From Patescibacteria group bacterium (GTDB lineage Bacteria; Patescibacteriota; JAHJAL01), in the NCBI GenBank assembly GCA_018814055.1, contig JAHJAL010000039.1:1-8912 (forward strand): a stretch of 8,912 bases of DNA, read 5' to 3'. The position numbers and the translations under genes were made by a program. Positions 1 through 6,900 of this stretch are shown in pieces. Numbering within the stretch: the stretch's first letter is position 1; the number at the start of each line of letters is the position of its first letter. Below the pieces are notes generated by a model. It did no database searches. It worked only from the letters and a program-made list of their open reading frames with translations, and was not told the DNA's origin.

Positions 1-924
1 CGAAGTTATTGATGTCACAGACGGGCGACTCATATCTTTTTCCACGCTGAAATTATGCACACCACTATAATCATCACTGTCCGTGTTGCGCGCCCGGGCG
101 TAAATAGTGACGCTACCGTTACCCAACGGATAACCGGTCCAGCCGGATATATCCGGTGTGCCTTGAATAGTCGCCCCGGAAAGAGGAGTGGTATCCGATC
201 CCACCGTATACCAGTTGGCCTGATTGAATGAACCTTCACAATCAACATTGTTACCCGTACTGCCGTCACTCACTCCCAGACACTGGATATTGAATGCAGT
301 ATTATTGTTTGTATTGATATAGCTTTCCAAAGTTGCCGCCCCGGTCATATCCAAGGCATCATAATCCAAAGTGATCGGACCAAATGCCGGTGTCGGATCA
401 GGATCGGTAGTGGTTAAAATTGCTTTGTATTGAAAATATTGATTCGGCGAAGAAGTAATCGTGGAGCCGGTATGGTCTGTTAGATACCCATCATTCTGCT
501 CTATACCGATATCATCAATCCAGAATGTTCGTCCCTGATTGCCGTCGAGAAATCGGAAGGATAATTCATCCACCGCGTCGACATGCGAAGGCATGGCGCC
601 AAAAATATCAAAAGTTTCTTTCTGCCATTTGAAAACGTCGGCGTTGGCGGTATAACCTCCACTCGGGAAGGTGCCGCCGGCATCCCACGAAACAACCGTC
701 ACCGCGCCGGTTGATTGATTGACACTATCAACCGTACCCTGAGCCATATATTCCGTGCCGTCATAGTTTTCGCGGACGATAATTTTGTCGCCGATAAATA
801 AATTGGATCCTTTTTGTGATAAACCATAAGCAGTCGCATCAACCGTAAATGAAGTGTCGCCCGACCCGGAAATCAAATTGCCACTATCCAAAGACGCTCC
901 AAAGTCTATCGTCACATCATGCGT
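1..924 (-). other. Beta-rich modules after LamG-5, partial
   Basis: Residues 2131-2438. The segment begins HDVTIDFGASLDSGNLISGSG, continues with a strand-rich part (GDKIIVREN, GTVDSVNQSTGAVTVVSWD), then RFLDGNQGRTFWIDDIGIE and a linker FQYKAILTTTDPDPTPAFG. An Ig-like stretch with GWTGYPLGNGSVTIYARARN follows, and the window ends within DMSRPSVTSITS, which looks like the first strand of another Ig-like module. I recognise these as spacer modules common in large exported repeat proteins but cannot name a family with certainty. Several stretches are GC-rich (lines at 541 and 661: 58% and 62% by hand count). Confidence 0.55.
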
Positions 925-3900
925 TCTTTTACCAACTTCATAAGCCTGGCGGATTTCTTCGGGGGTGCGAGCCACATTGGAAAGTCGAACTTCGTCAATC
1001 GAGCCATTAAAATTGTATAAAGCATCATATGGAGTACCTGCATATGATCCGATATCAAAACTATTAGCACTGGCGATCAAAGCTCCTTGAGTGACCGGAC
1101 CACCGGCCAGTTGTCCATCTACATACAAGTACAGAGCACTGCCATTAGATACACCCACCACGTGATACCAACGATTCTTTTCAACGTCGAAATGACTGTT
1201 AACACATTGATAGTCGCCATCATAAAGAAAAAATGAAAATTTATTGGCTGCAGAACATGTACTTGTATTGTTATATGCGAGCCAATATTCCGCCCCCTTG
1301 CCGGCAATTAAACTACTGCCAGACATATCTCCAACATTTACCCAGGCTTCGAGCGTCATAGTAGCTGAAGATAGAGCATCACTATCCAAAAAAGTGATAT
1401 AGTCGTTACTGCCGTCAAAATATCTGGCTCCGCCAACTTTTCCCTGAGTACTAACAGCCTCGAACACCCGCCCATCGTTGGCATAACCGGAACTGTCAGT
1501 CACAACGTCATTATTGAAAACAGAAATAGTATTGAAAGTACCGGTGTGGCGGTATTGGGCAATTTGCGCCCGTAAACTTTCATTGGTCTTGGGATTGTCC
1601 GCTGCCAATAAAGTAGTCCAATTCGTGTATGTTCCACCTTTAATTTCATATTTAGCACTACCAGTTGGCAACAAAGTAATCCTGACTTCATAAGTTGTGT
1701 TGGCAGTATAGCCAGATCCATATGGCCCGCCAAATGATGCTCCATCTTGATAGACGGAAAATGTACCAGCATTAAAATATAGAGCATGACTGATAGTCGT
1801 GTAGCTACCGGAAGAAATCTGATTTTGTCCCCAGCCGATCATCATATGATTGGGAGTGGCCACGGATGTGCTGGTGGTAAATTTGGCATAAATCTGTTTA
1901 CCCGCTTCTCTCTCAAATGTACCTCGTGAAATTAAACCAGAATCCCAGGCCGCCAGTGTGCCGGCCGACAGGACTACACCATTGTTTTGACTAATTTTAT
2001 TGGCATTGGGATCGATTTCCACCCAATCTCGAGTACGAATGGTACTTCCGGACAAATCATAATTTAACACTTCATTGTTGTCTCCGTCCATATGCCACAA
2101 TCCTACGGTATTGGCATCCGGTTGACCATTGGCATAAGGTGATTCTCCAACAGTGGTGTTGATGTGCGTGCCGGGTTGGTCGGAAGCGATGTAATAAGTC
2201 AGTTTATTATTGGAAGATATATCTTCAGGCGAAGCCAAAGAGCGGGTCAGATAATGAAATGCGCCCATGCGGTAGGCTTCGGCGATTTCTTCCGGCGTGC
2301 GGGCGACGTTGGATATTCGAACTTCATCAATATCACCGGGGAAATAATAACTTCCACCGCCAGTATATTGGCCAATTCTCATAGTAGATAAATTAACAGA
2401 ACAGGTGCCGCTCTGACTAGCGACCTTGTTTCCGTTTAGATACAGTACCAAAGCGGAATTGTCCCAAGTAGCGGTGGCATGATACCATTGCTTGGCAGAT
2501 AGTGCCTGCCCCCCTGTCAAATTCGTTACACACCAGGAACTCCCGTTTCCGAGATTAACGTTGATTTGATTGGTACTACTGATCTCCATCCTGATTCTGA
2601 AATTGCTGTCCATGATTATATTTTGAGTACCATCTAAAACTTCGGGTTTAAACCATGACTCAAAAGTAGTCGGATTGCCACTGGTGAAGCTGGATAATGC
2701 CGGCGTATCAATATAATCACTACTACCGTTAAATTTTCTCGCTTTACCACTAACACCATCGGCGACACTGGTTCCAGTCGGTGTACCATTATAACTATTA
2801 CCACTACTATCTTTGATATACGCTCCCGCGCCCCCCGTTTCATCCAGATGCCAGAGGCCGACAGTGTTGTCATCTGACTGTGCTTGTCCAATCAAACATC
2901 TCTCACTACCAGTACCCTCTACTTTGATATTTGTATCAATTTTATTGGAAATTTGATTAACCCCGGTATTGTAAGCGTATTTTGAGGGTGTGAAATTAGC
3001 TGTCCAGCGGGCAATACCTTTGCTGAATCTTATTTCGTCAAGATAAGTTTCATAATGTGCATCATTAAAGTTTCTATTGCCTAATGCAACATACCCATTG
3101 CAATTATCAACTATTGAGCTGCTGGTAATCGTTGATCCTAATTGTGTACCATCAATAAAAAACCGCCAAGAAGAGCCACTTCTGGTTAAAGCGACGTGAT
3201 ACCATTGATTGTTATTTGGTGCCCAAGCTGCTGTAGAAGTTACGGCGGTGGGCGTGTTATTGCTAAAAAATGTAAAAATTAGTTTATTATCTTCTTGTTG
3301 AGAAAGAAATATATTATGATTTGAATCCTCCCATTCTACAAATAAACTTCTGTAATAACCAGTTAGCCAATTGGGGTATCTGGTCCAAAAATCAATTGTA
3401 AAATCACTATCTCCAAATTGAACAGCACTTGGATTGCTATGAACAACCAATTCGTCGCCAAATCCATCAAAATATAAGCTTCCTGCCCCGAATTTTTTTT
3501 GTGTAGTTGAATTCTGTGCATCGCCGGTAAAGTCAATAAAAGGTGCTGGATTAATAGACGAATCGAAGAATGTTTGTGAGCCATTATTTCCTTCACCATG
3601 TAACAATAATGTTGTGAATGGATCAGGGTCGATTGTGTTTAGAGTTGAATCGAAATTTTGAATAGAAGTTTCTATTGCACCTGATGCCGGAATCCACTCC
3701 TCCCACCCTCCATCTTCCGGCGTATCATCCGTACCGGTGCGGGTTTGGAATTCGATCTGGCCGGCTTGGTAATTTGAAAGAATTTCATCAGCCGATAAAG
3801 CCCGGGAATATATTGAAGTAGAATCAATTATGCCATACATTTGATGTCCGGCTCCGCTTGCCCAACTCCTTTTACCGAACAATAAATTGGTGGCACTGTT

Positions 3901-6900
3901 TCCTATTGCATTATCTTGTGTTCGCGTACTTGCCAAAGAGCCATTGATGTATAAATTTGCTACATTTGTAGTTGCATTATAAGTGCCGACCAGGTTATAC
4001 CATTTCCCGGTTTCTATCCGGCTGTTACTGCACAAAACATAAGAAGTGTTATTCAATAATTGAAACGCGAATTTCCCGTAATTACCTGGGCAGCTACCAC
4101 TATCGGGAGGATGTACAATTAATTCATAACCAAGATAGTTGCCTCCACCCAGGAATTGAGCCTTGGATACTATTCCCTGCCAATTATCATTTGGTATATT
4201 ATTTATTTTTACCCAGGTTTCAACTGTGAGATCATTTACAATTTGCAGCGAGGCACCATTTCCCGCGTCCACAAAATCGTCTGTTCCATCAAACATCAAC
4301 GCCCCCGCCCCCCATTTTTTATTGTTGCTTGTCCATCCCGTACCGGCTGCCGCGTCCTGACTGCCTGTGCTGGCAAAATTAGTTAAAGTTCCAGCATGTC
4401 CATTGCCCGACGCGTCACCAGCCGAAGTGCCGCTTGTTTCATTGAAATTCCACTTCGCCACCAATCCGGCGGTAGTCAAATCCGTTTCCCCATCACCCGT
4501 CCGTACGCCGTATTCTTCCCAACTAAGGGAATTAAATGTGGGATTGGAAACCCCTAAATCAATAACATCGGAAGTGTATTCGCCATAAGGCCGAAGCTGA
4601 GCGTCATAAAATATTTCTTCCGGTGACAACGCCCGGCTGGTTACCTTGACTTCATCAATATCTCCATCAAAATGATCACCAATAATTATTGGGAAATCAC
4701 TGGTGTTTATAGAACTATCAAAAGGAGATGATGATATCAAATTCCCATTGAGATAACAATTCAGCGATCCACCGTCATAAGTCATGGCCACATGATTCCA
4801 ACTATTTGAATCCATCACTCCTTCTGTCATCGCGCCATTACTATAATCAATTGCCAAGGCGTTATATTTCATACTATCCACACCCGCATCTACGAAGGGC
4901 TTAACTGTAGAACCATCTATACCGATACCAAAATGATCTCCCTTATTTATTAGATTTGAACCCTCAGTTGCCCACCAAATACTGTACATGCTGCCACCCC
5001 ATTCCTGCCATGTATAATATATTTTTGAACCGACAACTTGAAACTGTGGAACCGATTTTGTATAAGCAGATGTTGTATTTTTTATTGTACTCCATCCAGT
5101 CCCATCAGTATTCATGGAAGCCGTCCAGATTTGATAATCAATGGCGTCAGGTTCTTTCCAAATGTAATATATTTTTGAACCAACCACCTGCAATTGAGGA
5201 TTATCTTTTCTGTATGTGGATGTTGTCCTTTTAGTAGCACTCCATCCAGTCCCATCAGTATTCATGCTTCCTGTCCAGACTTGGTAACGAGTTCCATCAT
5301 GTTCCTGCCATACAAAATATATTATTGATCCAACTACATGAAACTGAGGGTAATCTTTTTGGTAAGTAGTGGTAGTTATTTTACTAGCACTCCATCCAGT
5401 CCCATCAGTATTCATCGCAGCTCTCCAAATTTGGTAATAAGTACCATCGAGTTCAACCCAAATACAATAAACGCGATTTTCAACAACTTGAAATTGCGGA
5501 TAAGTTTTGTCATAACTTGACGAAGTTCTTTGAGTAGCACTCCATCCACTGCCATCAGTATTCATCGTTGCTGTCCAGATTTGTCCAGCTGATACATTGT
5601 CCCACTGTCTCCATATGTAATAAATTTTCGATCCAACAACATGCAGTTGAGGGTAAAATTTGTTGCTAGTAGATGTAGTTCTTTTGACAGCACTCCAACC
5701 GGTTCCATCGGTATTCATCGAAGCTGTCCATATTTGCATATAGGTGCCATCTGATTGGAGCCAAATATAATATATCTTTGAACCGGACACCTGAAGTTGT
5801 GGTTTTTGATTATTTCCTGCTGAGCTAGTGCGCTGTGTAGCACTCCATCCAGTTCCATCGGTATTCATCGAAGCTGTCCAAATTTGATTATTTTGCAACC
5901 ATACAAAGAAATTTTTTGAACCTGCTACTTGCATCTGTGGATCCAAACTATTATTTGGATTTGTTATTAAATATGAATCAAAACTTGTATTTTCAAAACC
6001 TTTGGTCCATGCCTCTAATGTTAATTCATCACTTAATCTAAGGCTCTCATTATCCGGAATATTGATATAATCACTCGATCCATCAAAAGTAATCGCACTG
6101 TCACCCAACTTTTGCCCGGTAGTATTCCAGGCCGGATCCTGCGTCTCCGCTCCGCTAGTCGGTCCCAAAGTACCGTCATTGCCATTGCCCGACTCATCAC
6201 TCACCGTCTGCCCAGTCGATTCATCAAAGTGCCACAAACCAACGGTGTTCACATCCGTCGGCAATTCATGGTATTTCAATTCCGTTCGCGGTTCGGTCGT
6301 GGTCTCTAAACGATTTTCCTGCCCAGCTTCAAATTCCCCCTGGGTATCATGCACAATCGTCGGATCGATGATAATGGGATACTGTAAATCAGGATTGGAT
6401 AACCAGGTTTTATCAACGGTTATGACAATCACGTAATGTAGAGACTCAAGATTTTGCGTCTCTACGGACATAATATCCATAGCCACATCATTTGTAGTAA
6501 CCCCATTCGAGTCATACGCTACTAGGGGCAAAAAATGCCCGATATAATTATGATCAGTATCAGCAAAATAGTACGTTCCTATCGGCAAACCATGCCGATT
6601 GCCGGCTTGCGAACGGTGCAAAATCACGTCCTCATCCAGGTTTAATTCAAAAAGATAAGTATCAAAAACATCGCCACTCGAAGCTTTGACAATTATCTCT
6701 TCTTTCAAACCATTTACCAGTCCCTGATACTCCAAATCAACATCGCTTATCACTTCAGGATTAACAATTTTTTCAATCTTGTTATCCACCTTTTCTTCCA
6801 ACTCGCCTGCCCCCTCATAAATATCAGTCAAACTATCAATCTGCCCGCTCAAATTCTCCCCCAATTTTTTCAACCCATTCCACAACTTAGAAACCACATC

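Noticed and set aside
3661..3676. Palindrome AATAGAA-GT-TTCTATT
   Set aside because: Short and AT-rich; it encodes an ordinary part of the linker (IETSI), with no sign of insertion.
5091..5868. CRISPR-like array because of regular repeats
   Set aside because: The period is 150-153 bases, always a multiple of three, it lies inside a continuous reading frame, and the intervening parts are related to one another rather than unique spacers.
5941..5960. Inverted repeat ATCCAAA ... TTTGGAT near the start of the propeller
   Set aside because: Seven-base arms in AT-rich coding sequence can occur by chance, and the encoded residues (NPNNSLDP) fit a normal loop.
4960..5997. Sialidase enzyme, from the Asp-box-like turns
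   Set aside because: The turns have one extra residue compared with the Asp-box, and no catalytic arginine triad or Tyr/Glu pair could be assigned; only a propeller fold is supported.
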